A stretch of DNA of 45,455 bases. Origin: Candidatus Eiseniibacteriota bacterium (GTDB lineage: Bacteria; Eisenbacteria; RBG-16-71-46). Shown in pieces: positions 1-8,734 of this stretch; within the stretch, counting starts at the first letter, position 1, and each line of letters starts with the position of its first letter. The stretch is from positions 1 to 45,455 of the forward strand of contig JACOSU010000095.1 in assembly GCA_016178685.1 (NCBI GenBank), given 5' to 3'. The position numbers were made by a program, and so were the translations under genes. Under the pieces are notes generated by a model that was not told the DNA's origin, did not search any database, and saw nothing but the letters and a program-made list of their open reading frames with translations.

Positions 1-129
1 GAGCAGATCCCGCACTGGATCGAGGACTACAATACCTTCGCCCCGCACTCCTCGCTCGGGATGAAATCCCCGGCCGAGTTCCGCCGCGAACAGCAGACAG
101 TTGCAGACACCGGGTGTCTCACGAAATAG
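1..129 (+). mobile_element. C-terminal fragment of IS3-family-like transposase/integrase (OrfB), truncated by window start
   Basis: Frame 1 reads EQIPHWIEDYNTFAPHSSLGMKSPAEFRREQQTVADTGCLTK*, the typical rve-domain C-terminus 'YN..RPHSSLG..SPAEFR'. The stop overlaps TGTCTCACGAAATAGGGGTCACA, which is compatible with a terminal inverted repeat. Confidence 0.8.
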
Positions 130-531
130 GGGTCACAGCACCTCCGAGAGTGAGGCTCGGTAGCAGCACGTTCAGGCGAAGCGGCCGCTCTGCGGAGGCA
201 GAGCGGGCGGAGACGTGCACATGCTTCAGAAACGGCGGCGCGTCCGCATGCGTGGCAATGGAGTGCGTACTCTGTTCTTGAGACATGCACGAAGGTCCGA
301 GTGAAAGTGCTCAACCATTGCCCTGTCATCTAAGCAGCGGACCCGTTGGGGCACAGCTTCGGACGGCAGGTTAGTTCATCTGCCCCGTTTCGTCACGGAG
401 ATTCCCATAGTCGGCTTGTCCGCTCGACATCGGCGATTGTGGCCGCGGCCGTGGAGGCTGTCATCGAGTGCATTGACCCCGGGTTCGGCGACACACCTTT
501 CAAGGTACTTTCGTACGTTCTGGGAGGGTGG

Positions 532-2097
532 TCATGGAGAACGTCGCGACGGGTTCGGACTTGTCCACGCGTTCCCCCCCAGCAACATCCCCACCGCCGC
601 TCTCCACCTCCCATACTCCGCCTCTCTCCACGCGCGGCCCTGCCGTGGGCGGAACACGCGCCCTATCCGCCGCGCGCGATCCAACTCGCTGCGCGTTCGC
701 CAGAAACCCGCGCCCAATCCGGCCAGCAGGCCCGCCCCGAGCGCGGTGGTCTCGATCACTCGCGGACGCGCGACGGGCACGCCGAGCAGGTCCGACTGAT
801 ACTGCATCAGCCAGTCGTTCGCGGCCGCTCCGCCATCCACCTGCAGCCGGCGAACCGCGCGGCCCGAGTCCTCGGCCATCGCTTCGGTCAGATCGCGGGT
901 CTGAAACGCCAGCGATTCCAACGCTGCCCGCGCCACGTGATCGCGCGTGGTGCCGCGCGTCAACCCGAGCAACGCGCCGCGCACGTCGGCCCGCCAGTAG
1001 GGCGCGCCCAACCCCACGAAGGCGGGCACCAGCACCACGCCGCCCGAATCCCTGACGCGCTTCGCCATCACTTCGCTGTCCGCTGCGCGCTTCAAGATGT
1101 CGAGCCCGTCGCGCAACCACTGGAGCGCGGCGCCGGCAATGAACACGCTGCCCTCGAGCGCGTACGCGACCCCGCCGCGTGGCCCGCACGCGATGGTCGT
1201 GAGCAACCCCGCCCGTGAGAGCACCGGTTTCGCCCCGGTGTTCAGCAACAGAAAGCATCCGGTGCCATACGTGTTCTTGGACTCCCCGCGCCGCACGCAG
1301 CCCTGCCCGTAGAGCGCCGCTTGCTGATCTCCGGCCACACCCGCAATCGGCACTCCATCCGGAATCGCGCGCACGCCGCGCGTCATGCCGAATGATCCGC
1401 TCGAGCGGCGCACTTCGGGCAGCACCGCGCGCGGCACCCCGAATCGGCGCAACTGAACTGGATCCCAGTCGCGAGCGCGCAGGTTGAACAGCAGCGTGCG
1501 CGAGGCATTTGTGGGATCGGTGGCATGGAGCGCGCCGCCGGTCAGTTTCCAGATCAGCCAGCTGTCCACGGTGCCGAACGCGATCTTGCCGGTCCGCGCG
1601 CGCCGCTCGAGCACGCGGTCGCGCGACAGCATCCACTCGATCTTCGTGGCCGAGAAGTAGGGATCGAGCACGAGGCCGGTGCGCTTCCTCACGTCGCCCG
1701 AAAGGCCGCGAGCGCGCAGCTCCTCGCAGCGCGGCGCGGTGCGGCGGTCCTGCCACACGATCGCGCGACCAACCGGGCGGCCGCTCGCGCGATCCCACAG
1801 CAGCGTGGTCTCGCGCTGGTTCGTGATCCCGATCGAAACGATCGAGCGTCCGCCCGCGCGCGCCGAGCGCAGCGCGCCTCGCACCGCGACGAGCACGCTC
1901 TGCCAGATCTCGTCCCCGTCGTGCTCGACCCAGCCGGGTCTCGGGAAATGCTGCGGAAGCTCGGCGTAGCCGCGCCCGCGCACTTCGCCCTCATGGTCGA
2001 TCAAGAGCGCGGTCGAGCCGGTGGTGCCCTGGTCGATCGCCAGCACGTACCTGCCGGTTGTGCTTCCTCCGGCGCCCGTGCGAGTGCGTCGGCTCAT
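532..2097 (-). CDS. glpK: Glycerol kinase (upstream in-frame GTG start at 2133 also possible)
   Basis: YVLAIDQGTTGSTALLIDHEG, FPRPGWVEHDGDEIW, TNQRETTLLWDRASGRPVGRAIVWQDRRT, QTRDLTEAMAEDSG. The ATG at 2097 is preceded by GGAGGAAGC. Confidence 0.96.
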   Translation of the reverse strand: MSRRTRTGAGGSTTGRYVLAIDQGTTGSTALLIDHEGEVRGRGYAELPQHFPRPGWVEHDGDEIWQSVLVAVRGALRSARAGGRSIVSIGITNQRETTLLWDRASGRPVGRAIVWQDRRTAPRCEELRARGLSGDVRKRTGLVLDPYFSATKIEWMLSRDRVLERRARTGKIAFGTVDSWLIWKLTGGALHATDPTNASRTLLFNLRARDWDPVQLRRFGVPRAVLPEVRRSSGSFGMTRGVRAIPDGVPIAGVAGDQQAALYGQGCVRRGESKNTYGTGCFLLLNTGAKPVLSRAGLLTTIACGPRGGVAYALEGSVFIAGAALQWLRDGLDILKRAADSEVMAKRVRDSGGVVLVPAFVGLGAPYWRADVRGALLGLTRGTTRDHVARAALESLAFQTRDLTEAMAEDSGRAVRRLQVDGGAAANDWLMQYQSDLLGVPVARPRVIETTALGAGLLAGLGAGFWRTRSELDRARRIGRVFRPRQGRAWREAEYGRWRAAVGMLLGGNAWTSPNPSRRSP

Positions 2098-2142
2098 GCT
2101 TCCTCCGCCGCCCGAGTGAACGCGTACGCTCACGCTTCCTCC
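2062..2142 (-). repeat. 36-bp tandem repeat (2 full copies plus start of a third) at the glpD/glpK junction
   Basis: GGAGGAAGC occurs at 2142-2134, 2106-2098 and 2070-2062 (minus strand), spaced exactly 36 bp. It encodes MSVRVHSGGGGS/MSRRTRTGAGGS/TT... Confidence 0.85.
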
Positions 2143-3584
2143 GGAACTCGCGCCAGCAGCGCGTCCTCGTCGTAGCGCGACGCGTCCCAGTTCGCCACTT
2201 CATCGCGCATGCGCTGGTCGCTCCATCCCAGCCTTCGCCCCATGAATTCGCTCAGCATGCGAGCGGGCACGCGGCCGCGATCCGGGGCGAGCCACAGCAG
2301 CGTGCGGCGCCTCAGCACGTCCTCGATCCGCCGCGCGAACTCGTGTTCCACCGCGTGCGCCGCGATTTCCTCGAGCGTCACCGGGCCCACGATCGGGAGA
2401 GGGAGCGGCTGATCGGAGTCGTGGAGCGCGACGCGACGGCCGATCCGGTTCGCCATGCGCTCGAGCGTCTCTCTCGCCATCGCGCGGAACGTCGTGTACT
2501 TGCCGCCCGCGATCGTGAACACGCCGCGCTCCTCGATCACGCGATGCTCGCGCGAGGCATGTCCCACGGCCTCGTCCGAAGCGAGCAGCGGGCGCAGTCC
2601 CGCGAGCACCGCGAGCGGGCGCGACGCCGCGCATCCCGGCATTGCGCGCGCCAGCTCGGCACGCAGGTAGCGCACTTCCTCGAGCGTGGGGCGGAACGAG
2701 TCGGCCGCGGGTGGCGAAGGGATTTCGATCTCAGTGGTGCCGACCAGCGAATAGTCGCCGAACGGCACCACGAAGAACACGCGACCGTCGGCGCGCGCCG
2801 TGAGCAAGAGACCGTGCCCGTTAGTGAGCGCGGGATAGATGAGATGCGTGCCTCGCGAAGGACGCAGCAGCGGAGCGGGTGGGAGCGACCCCGGAGCGAG
2901 CGCGGCCGAGAGGAATCGGCGCGTCGCGTCGCACCACGGGCCGGTCGCGTTCACGATCGCGCGACATTCGAACACATGCTCGGTTCCATCCAGCGTGTCG
3001 CGCGCCGTCACGGAAAAACTTCCCCCATCGCCCGGGTGGGCCGCCACCGGCTCGAAATAGGTGTGGATTCGCGCGCCGTGCGCTTCCGCATCGCGCGCCA
3101 CCGCGATCGCGAGCCGCGCGTCGTCCATCACGAGGTCCGAGTAAACGCCAGCGGCCTGGAGCCCCTGTGCCGCGAGCGCGGGCTCCAACTCGAGTGCTTC
3201 GCGTGGCCGCGCCATCGCGTAAGGAGCCAGCCCTCGCGCGCCGGCCAGAAAATCGTAGAGCCTGAGCCCCAAGCGCAGCTTCCAGGGCGCGAGCCGCCCG
3301 CCACGATAGAGCGGCACCACAAAGCGCCGGGGCCGCGCGAGCGCGGGCGCCATGCGCGAAAGCGCGGCGCGCTCGATCAGCGCCTCGCGCACCAGATGCA
3401 ACCGGCCATGCTCCAGGTAGCGCAGTCCACCGTGCAGCATGTGGCTCGAGACGCTGCTGGTGCCCGAAGCCAGGTCGCCGCGTTCGATCAGCACGACGCG
3501 AAGGTGGTTCAGCGCGGCGAGCCGCGCGATCCCCAAGCCGGTGATCCCGCCGCCCAGCACCAGCAGATCGAGCGGTTCGCTCAC
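2130..3584 (-). CDS. glpD: Glycerol-3-phosphate dehydrogenase (FAD-dependent)
   Basis: VSEPLDLLVLGGGITGLGIARLAALNHLRVVLIERGDLASGTSSVSSHMLHGGLRYLEHG, HLIYPALTNGHGLLLTARADGRVFFVVPFGDYSLVGTTE. The GTG start overlaps the upstream TGA (GTGA). Confidence 0.96.
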   Translation of the reverse strand: MSEPLDLLVLGGGITGLGIARLAALNHLRVVLIERGDLASGTSSVSSHMLHGGLRYLEHGRLHLVREALIERAALSRMAPALARPRRFVVPLYRGGRLAPWKLRLGLRLYDFLAGARGLAPYAMARPREALELEPALAAQGLQAAGVYSDLVMDDARLAIAVARDAEAHGARIHTYFEPVAAHPGDGGSFSVTARDTLDGTEHVFECRAIVNATGPWCDATRRFLSAALAPGSLPPAPLLRPSRGTHLIYPALTNGHGLLLTARADGRVFFVVPFGDYSLVGTTEIEIPSPPAADSFRPTLEEVRYLRAELARAMPGCAASRPLAVLAGLRPLLASDEAVGHASREHRVIEERGVFTIAGGKYTTFRAMARETLERMANRIGRRVALHDSDQPLPLPIVGPVTLEEIAAHAVEHEFARRIEDVLRRRTLLWLAPDRGRVPARMLSEFMGRRLGWSDQRMRDEVANWDASRYDEDALLARVPEEA

Positions 3585-5686
3585 CTCGATTCCGCGCCCG
3601 CCTTCGCCGCAGCCGCGCTCTTCGCCGCGCTCGCCGGTTTCGCGCGCGGCCTGGGGAACGCAGGAGGGCCGAGCGTGTAGCGGTCGATCCAGTCGAGGTG
3701 CCACTGCGCGCACGTGCGCAGCAGCTTCGGCTCGCGCGGGCCATGCGGCTGGCGCGGCAGGATCAGCAGATCAGTCGGAACGCCGACGCGCTTGAGCGCG
3801 TTGTAGAACTCGTAGCCCTGGCTGGTCGGCACGCGCTCGTCGGCCCCGCCGTGCACGATCAGGGTGGGAGTGCGCACGTTGCCCGCATGCATCAGCGCCG
3901 AGTGGTCCACGTAGACCTGGGCGTCTTCCCACGGCCACGCGCCGAAGTACGAGTGGTTGAATTCGGGAATGTCGCACGTCCCCGCCATCGAGATCAGGTC
4001 CGTTACCCCGGCGCCTACCACCGCCGCACGGAAGCGGTCAGTCCTGGTCACGATGGTCGAGGTCATAAAGCCGCCGTACGACCAGCCGCACACGGCCAGC
4101 CGGCTGGGTTCGGCGATCGAGCGTGTGATCATCGCGTCCACGCCGTTCATGATGTCCTGGTAATCCTTGCCGCCCCAGTCGCGCACGTTCGCGGCGCGGA
4201 ACGCCGCACCGTATCCGTCGCTTCCCCGCGGATTGGGCAGCAGGATCGCGTAGCCCTTCTGCGCCCACATCGCGAGCGGATAGAGCCTCGATCCCAGCGT
4301 GCACGTGTTGGAGTTGACGCCCGCCGGCCCGCCGTGCACGTTGACGATCATCGGCACCGGTTGCGATGTGCGGTAGCCCGGCGGGTAGATCAGCAATCCC
4401 TCGATCGGCCAGCCGTCCGCGCCCTGCCACGTCACGAGCTGCTTCGGGAACGCGGGGAACGCAGCGGCCTCGGGGTTGGTGTTCGTCAGACGCTCGGCGG
4501 TGCCGCCCGGCATGCTCGCGCGCCACACTTCGCGCAGGTGCTCGCCGTCTTCGCGCAGAAACACCAGCACATCGCCCAGGCGATCGACCGACGGCGCGGT
4601 GTCCACGGCGTCGCCGTTCGTGACCGGCTCCACGCCGTGCCTGTCGAGAAACGCGCGGAACAGGTTCACCGCGGTGTGCCGCGCCGACTGGAACATCACC
4701 GCCGAGCCGTCGGGGGTCCAGGTCAGGTAGCCCGCGTTGATGGTCTGGACCCTCTGATCGAAGTCCGGCGTCAGATTCCTGGGCGCACCCCCGGTCGCCG
4801 CCACCACGCACACGTGATTATTCGCATACCACTCCTCGGCCGCGCCGCCCTGCGACATGAACGCGATGGAGCGGCCATCGGGAGACCACGCCGGCTGCTC
4901 GTCCGCGCCCTTCCATGTCACGAGCGGGGCAGGCTTGCCGCCCGCGACCGGGATCACGTAGAGATCCGACTTGAAGTTGTCGGGAATCAGCGGCGTGGGC
5001 TGCGCCGACACCACGATCTTCTGGCCGTCGGGCGAGATCGAGAAACTCGACACGTGAAAATCGCCGCTCGTCAGCTGCGTGGCCTTGTCGCTTCCGACCT
5101 CCATCACCCACAGCCGGTTCCACGCGTACATCATGCTCGGCGTGTACGCGTCGTTCTTCTCCTTTTCGGCCTTCCGGCGCTCGTCGCTCTTGGGCTCGCG
5201 CGACAGGTAAGCAATGCGCCTGCCGTCATGCGACCACTCGAACGCCGAGACGCCGCCCTTCGCGCTCGACGCGATCCATGCTTCGCCGCCATCGGGCCGG
5301 ATCATCCAGATCTGGCGCTTGCCTTCGTCGGTCGCCGGATCGGCCGCGTTCACGCCCGGCCGCGGACGCTCCGAGAGGAACGCGAGCGTGCGTCCATCCG
5401 GCGACCAGCGCGGGAACTCGTCGGCGACCGGAGAGGCCGTCAACCGACGCGCCTCACCGTCCATCGAGGCCACCAGCCACACGTCGGTCTGGAAATCGCT
5501 CTTGTCGCTGTTGAGCTCGTTCACGACGTAGGCGATCGAGCGACCGTCGGGAGAGACCTGCGGATCCGTGACCTGCCTGAGCGCGAGCAGATCGTCGAGC
5601 GTCCAGGGCCGTGTGACGCCCTGCGAGGGAGAGGCGGAGACGAGCAGAATCAGCGCAGCCGCTGAGACTACGTTCGAGAGGCGCAC
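3581..5686 (-). CDS. S9 family prolyl oligopeptidase / dipeptidyl aminopeptidase, secreted
   Basis: WD40-like beta-propeller repeats (PQVSPDGRSIAYVV, PRWSPDGRTLAFLSE), catalytic GxSxGG (CGWSYGGFMTS) and HGGADERVPTSQGYEFYNALK. GTG start with GGAGG, signal peptide VRLSNVVSAAALILLVSASPSQG. Confidence 0.95.
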   Translation of the reverse strand: MRLSNVVSAAALILLVSASPSQGVTRPWTLDDLLALRQVTDPQVSPDGRSIAYVVNELNSDKSDFQTDVWLVASMDGEARRLTASPVADEFPRWSPDGRTLAFLSERPRPGVNAADPATDEGKRQIWMIRPDGGEAWIASSAKGGVSAFEWSHDGRRIAYLSREPKSDERRKAEKEKNDAYTPSMMYAWNRLWVMEVGSDKATQLTSGDFHVSSFSISPDGQKIVVSAQPTPLIPDNFKSDLYVIPVAGGKPAPLVTWKGADEQPAWSPDGRSIAFMSQGGAAEEWYANNHVCVVAATGGAPRNLTPDFDQRVQTINAGYLTWTPDGSAVMFQSARHTAVNLFRAFLDRHGVEPVTNGDAVDTAPSVDRLGDVLVFLREDGEHLREVWRASMPGGTAERLTNTNPEAAAFPAFPKQLVTWQGADGWPIEGLLIYPPGYRTSQPVPMIVNVHGGPAGVNSNTCTLGSRLYPLAMWAQKGYAILLPNPRGSDGYGAAFRAANVRDWGGKDYQDIMNGVDAMITRSIAEPSRLAVCGWSYGGFMTSTIVTRTDRFRAAVVGAGVTDLISMAGTCDIPEFNHSYFGAWPWEDAQVYVDHSALMHAGNVRTPTLIVHGGADERVPTSQGYEFYNALKRVGVPTDLLILPRQPHGPREPKLLRTCAQWHLDWIDRYTLGPPAFPRPRAKPASAAKSAAAAKAGAESR

Positions 5687-5845
5687 GGCGAATCCTCCAG
5701 AGTGATTGGAGACGTGATCGCAAACATAGCACGGCCTCGCGCGAGCGGATACGAAGCCCGATCGGGCGGTCACCGCATGCCCGGTGATGCCCCCGGGGAC
5801 TCGATGGAAGTGCAACGGAGGCGCAACGGACGGCCCCAATCCAGG

Positions 5846-5876
5846 CTTGACCTCACGTTCGCCGAGGCTAACAATC
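5846..5876 (+). promoter_or_regulatory. Candidate sigma70-type promoter for the dockerin-protein gene
   Basis: TTGACC (5847-5852), 17-nt spacer, AACAAT (5870-5875). Confidence 0.45.
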
Positions 5877-5880
5877 ACCT

Positions 5881-5960
5881 GGTTCGAGCACCGGGAACCA
5901 CCGCCCCGCGAGCCCCTCGGGAGGGCTCGAGATGCGCCGGCCTCGACGCCGGCGCGAGGA
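5881..5960 (+). promoter_or_regulatory. Structured 5' UTR with three consecutive hairpins ending at the Shine-Dalgarno
   Basis: GGTTC/GAACC (5881-5885/5895-5899); CGAGCCC/GGGCTCG (5909-5915/5923-5929); GCGCCGGC/GCCGGCGC (5934-5941/5948-5955); then GAGGAGAG. Confidence 0.55.
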
Positions 5961-5968
5961 GAGACGTC

Positions 5969-8467
5969 GTGCGCCGTCCGATTCCCGCCATTCTCACTGC
6001 CCTTGCGTTGTGCCTCGTCGTTCCATTCGGCGCCCGTGCCCTCGCACGTCCGCTCCCGGTTCTCCCGCCCGCGAACGCGATGCCGGGAGATACCCTTTAC
6101 TTTCGGCCGAACTTCGCGCCGATCCTGCTGCACGTCGAGCCCGAGCTTGGGTGTCCGGGCAAACCCGTCCACCTGCGGATCGACTGGTGCGACCCGTGTG
6201 GATCGGTGAACGATCTCCTGAAGATCGATTCGCTCGACTTCCGGCTGCGGCTCACGACGCGCGTCAACGCCGACACGACGCGGCCCCTGGATTGCCCGCC
6301 GGACACGTGTCCGATGCGGACGTGGTTTTTCGATCTGGGCACGTTCGCGCCGGGCGCCCATGAGGTGCGCGTGCTGGTCGAGAACCGAGTCACGTTCCCG
6401 GATTCAACGTTCTTCATCGCACGCGCGGATCGCTTCGCGCCGTTCGCCGTGCGCGAGAGTTGCGACACGACACCGCCCAAGCCGCCGCCGCCGCCGCCGC
6501 CGCCGGGAATCCTGCCGTACGTGGACGAGATCCGGATCGGCGGCCGCCCACCGTGCGACGACAGCGTGAAGATCTGCGCGGGACAGCCCATCCCGGTCGT
6601 GATCCGCGGTACATTCCCGGATGATTGCTTCATTCTGCGCCGCCTGGACGTGATCGAGCCGCCCTACGCGAGCCCGCTCCCGCATCCGCCGATCATCCGC
6701 CTGCTGGTGGACGACCGCGCATGCCTTGAAATTCCGTGCCGCGAGGGACCCATCGCGTGGTCCGCCTCGGTGACGCTGCCCGGGCTGCCCGCGCGAGACT
6801 GGCTGCTGCCGGTCCAGCTCGCGAAGGTCTCGTGCAGCGATTCATTCCCGCACGACAGCACGGTGCACACCGCGCTGATTCCGTTCGTCGTGACGGACAG
6901 CTGCGGTCCGCACGCACAACTGTGCCTCGTCCCAGCGTGGAAGCATCCGAACGCGCCGAACGTGTGCGATGACAGCCTGAGCGCGCGCCACGACGCGCAG
7001 CTCACGTTCGGCGTGAGATCGCGCGTCGCTCTCGCCGGGCTGCAGGGCGAGCTGCACATTCAACGCATCTTCCTGCTGGGCGGCGGCACAGCGGCCGCCG
7101 ATAGCTCGGGAGGCCCGGGCCCCGACAGTCTGTGGGTCAAGAACCTGGAAACGATGGGACCCGCCGCCGGCATGAGCCTCCTGTGGGAGCGCACGGCGAA
7201 CGGCGCGAAGTTCGTGATGGTCGCGGTGAAGGGCGCGCCGATCCCGGCCCTCCGGCCCGATTCGCTGGGGGATCCAGTCCCGGTGCTGCGTGTCACGATC
7301 ACAGAGGGCGCTGCGAGCCGGGGGCCCGGGACACCGACTTCGTTTGCGTTCGATCCGTTCGGCACGATCGCGCGCGTGCTGGCTGATCATCTGCTTGGAT
7401 CGGACTCGCTCGGGATCGGTGTTCCCGAGTGTGATCTGCCATGCGATGACCACCGGGGCGCGGTGGCCGTCATCTGTTCGGGCGCTCCGCGGACCGCGTG
7501 CGACCTGAACGGCGACGGCGTCGCGGATGTGCGCGATCTGGTGCTGCTGGTCCACTGCATCGAGGGCACCGGCCCGTGTCCGGATTCGACGCTCGCGGAC
7601 TTCGATTGCAATCACGATGGTCACGTGGATCTCGACGACGCTCTATGCTGCGGCAGCGTCATCCTCCACGGCCGCATGCCGGATGACGATCACGAGCACG
7701 GTCGCGACGAGCCCGGCATCTCGGCGAAGTTCGGCGACCCGGTGCGCACGGCCGGTGGCGTGGATTTGCCGCTCGAACTCGCGGGAGCGGGCAGAATCGG
7801 CGCTGCGCGGCTCACGCTGTCGTTCCCCGCGGATCGCTTCGAGATCTCGGGTGTCGATCTCGGTGGCGACGCTCCGGGCTGGCTCAAGCTCCACGAGCGC
7901 GACGCGGGCCAGCTGCTGATCGGGCTGATCCAGCTGGGCGGGGGACCGGGATTGGCGCATGCGGCTCCGGGCGCGAGGTCCGCGGCTGAGAAGAAGGGTG
8001 TCGTCCGCGCGGCCGCCGTGACCCACGCCGCCGATGAGAAGGTGCAGCTCGTGATCCACTTTGTGCTCCAGCCGGGTGCGCAGCCCGCCGGCGCGGTCAC
8101 GCTTTCGGGCGGCGACTTCAGCGGGCCCGACGGCGTCGCGCTCAAGGTCAACCTCGGCCAGCCCGAGCAAATGCTGGCGGAAGAGCCGCTCGGCCTCTCG
8201 GCCATGCAGCCTAATCCGTTCGGACGCGAGACGCATTTCGCGATCCGACTGGCCCGCGCCGCGAGCGTCGAGCTCGAGGTGCACGACCTGGTCGGGCGCC
8301 GGGTCGCGACCCTCTATCGCGGAACGCTCGCCGCCGGCACGCGCGTGTTCACGTGGGATGGCCGCGATGCGAACCAGTCCCGCGCGGCGAATGGCGTCTA
8401 CTTCGTGCGGCTCGTCACCGACGGCAAGCTGAGCTCGCGAAAGGTTGTGCTGCTGCGCGCCAACTGA
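5969..8467 (+). CDS. Large secreted protein with dockerin-like EF-hand repeats and C-terminal FlgD/T9SS-type domain
   Basis: Signal peptide VRRPIPAILTALALCLVVPFGARA; CDLNGDGVADVRDLVLLVHCIEGTGPCPDSTLADFDCNHDGHVDLDDALCC (dockerin-like); C-term QPNPFGRETHFAIRLARAASVELEVHDLVGRRVATL..GVYFVRLVTDGKLSSRKVVLLRAN. Confidence 0.85.
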   Translation: MRRPIPAILTALALCLVVPFGARALARPLPVLPPANAMPGDTLYFRPNFAPILLHVEPELGCPGKPVHLRIDWCDPCGSVNDLLKIDSLDFRLRLTTRVNADTTRPLDCPPDTCPMRTWFFDLGTFAPGAHEVRVLVENRVTFPDSTFFIARADRFAPFAVRESCDTTPPKPPPPPPPPGILPYVDEIRIGGRPPCDDSVKICAGQPIPVVIRGTFPDDCFILRRLDVIEPPYASPLPHPPIIRLLVDDRACLEIPCREGPIAWSASVTLPGLPARDWLLPVQLAKVSCSDSFPHDSTVHTALIPFVVTDSCGPHAQLCLVPAWKHPNAPNVCDDSLSARHDAQLTFGVRSRVALAGLQGELHIQRIFLLGGGTAAADSSGGPGPDSLWVKNLETMGPAAGMSLLWERTANGAKFVMVAVKGAPIPALRPDSLGDPVPVLRVTITEGAASRGPGTPTSFAFDPFGTIARVLADHLLGSDSLGIGVPECDLPCDDHRGAVAVICSGAPRTACDLNGDGVADVRDLVLLVHCIEGTGPCPDSTLADFDCNHDGHVDLDDALCCGSVILHGRMPDDDHEHGRDEPGISAKFGDPVRTAGGVDLPLELAGAGRIGAARLTLSFPADRFEISGVDLGGDAPGWLKLHERDAGQLLIGLIQLGGGPGLAHAAPGARSAAEKKGVVRAAAVTHAADEKVQLVIHFVLQPGAQPAGAVTLSGGDFSGPDGVALKVNLGQPEQMLAEEPLGLSAMQPNPFGRETHFAIRLARAASVELEVHDLVGRRVATLYRGTLAAGTRVFTWDGRDANQSRAANGVYFVRLVTDGKLSSRKVVLLRAN

Positions 8468-8513
8468 CGGATCGAATCCGCAACGGACCGCGCGATATGA
8501 GGTCCGGGAACGA

Positions 8514-8543
8514 CGAGGGGCGGCCTGAGCGGGCCGTCCCTCG
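8514..8543 (+). terminator. Hairpin terminator-like structure after the dockerin-protein gene
   Basis: CGAGGGGCGGCC / GGCCGTCCCTCG, 12-bp stem (one G-U), loop TGAGCG; no clear U-tract. Confidence 0.5.
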
Positions 8544-8566
8544 ATCTGTTGCGCGAGCAAGAGGTG

Positions 8567-8709
8567 CGGCTCGCCCGACCTCGGCGCGCGGCTCGCCCGA
8601 CCTCGGCGCGCGGCTCGCCCGACCTCGGCGCGCGGCTCGCCCGGCCTCGGCGCGCGGCTCGCCCGGCGTCCGCCCGCGGCTCGCCCGGCGTCAGCGCGCG
8701 GCTCGCCCG
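8567..8709. repeat. 22-bp tandem repeat, about 6.5 copies
   Basis: Unit CGGCTCGCCCGACCTCGGCGCG from 8567, 8589, 8611, 8633, 8655, 8677, 8699; later copies diverge (GACCTC to GGCCTC to GGCGTC). Confidence 0.92.
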
Positions 8710-8734
8710 TTCGAGTTGAGAAAATTCTCCGCGC

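Noticed and set aside
27-329. Minus-strand ORF over the transposase end (100 aa)
   Set aside because: Overlaps the clear IS3-like frame antisense; composition is typical of shadow ORFs in GC-rich DNA. The same applies to the many long antisense ORFs in the track, e.g. 10760..13621, 2058..3680, 3698..5665, 25506..27794, 34868..36418 and 40804..42309.
330-395. attC-like integron core (ATCTAAG ... GTTAGTT)
   Set aside because: GTTAGTT fits GTTRRRY, but the R''/R' and L''/L' arms do not pair convincingly, there is no cassette ORF and no intI in the window.
8567-8709. CRISPR array
   Set aside because: Units are directly contiguous with no spacers; simple tandem repeat, no cas genes.
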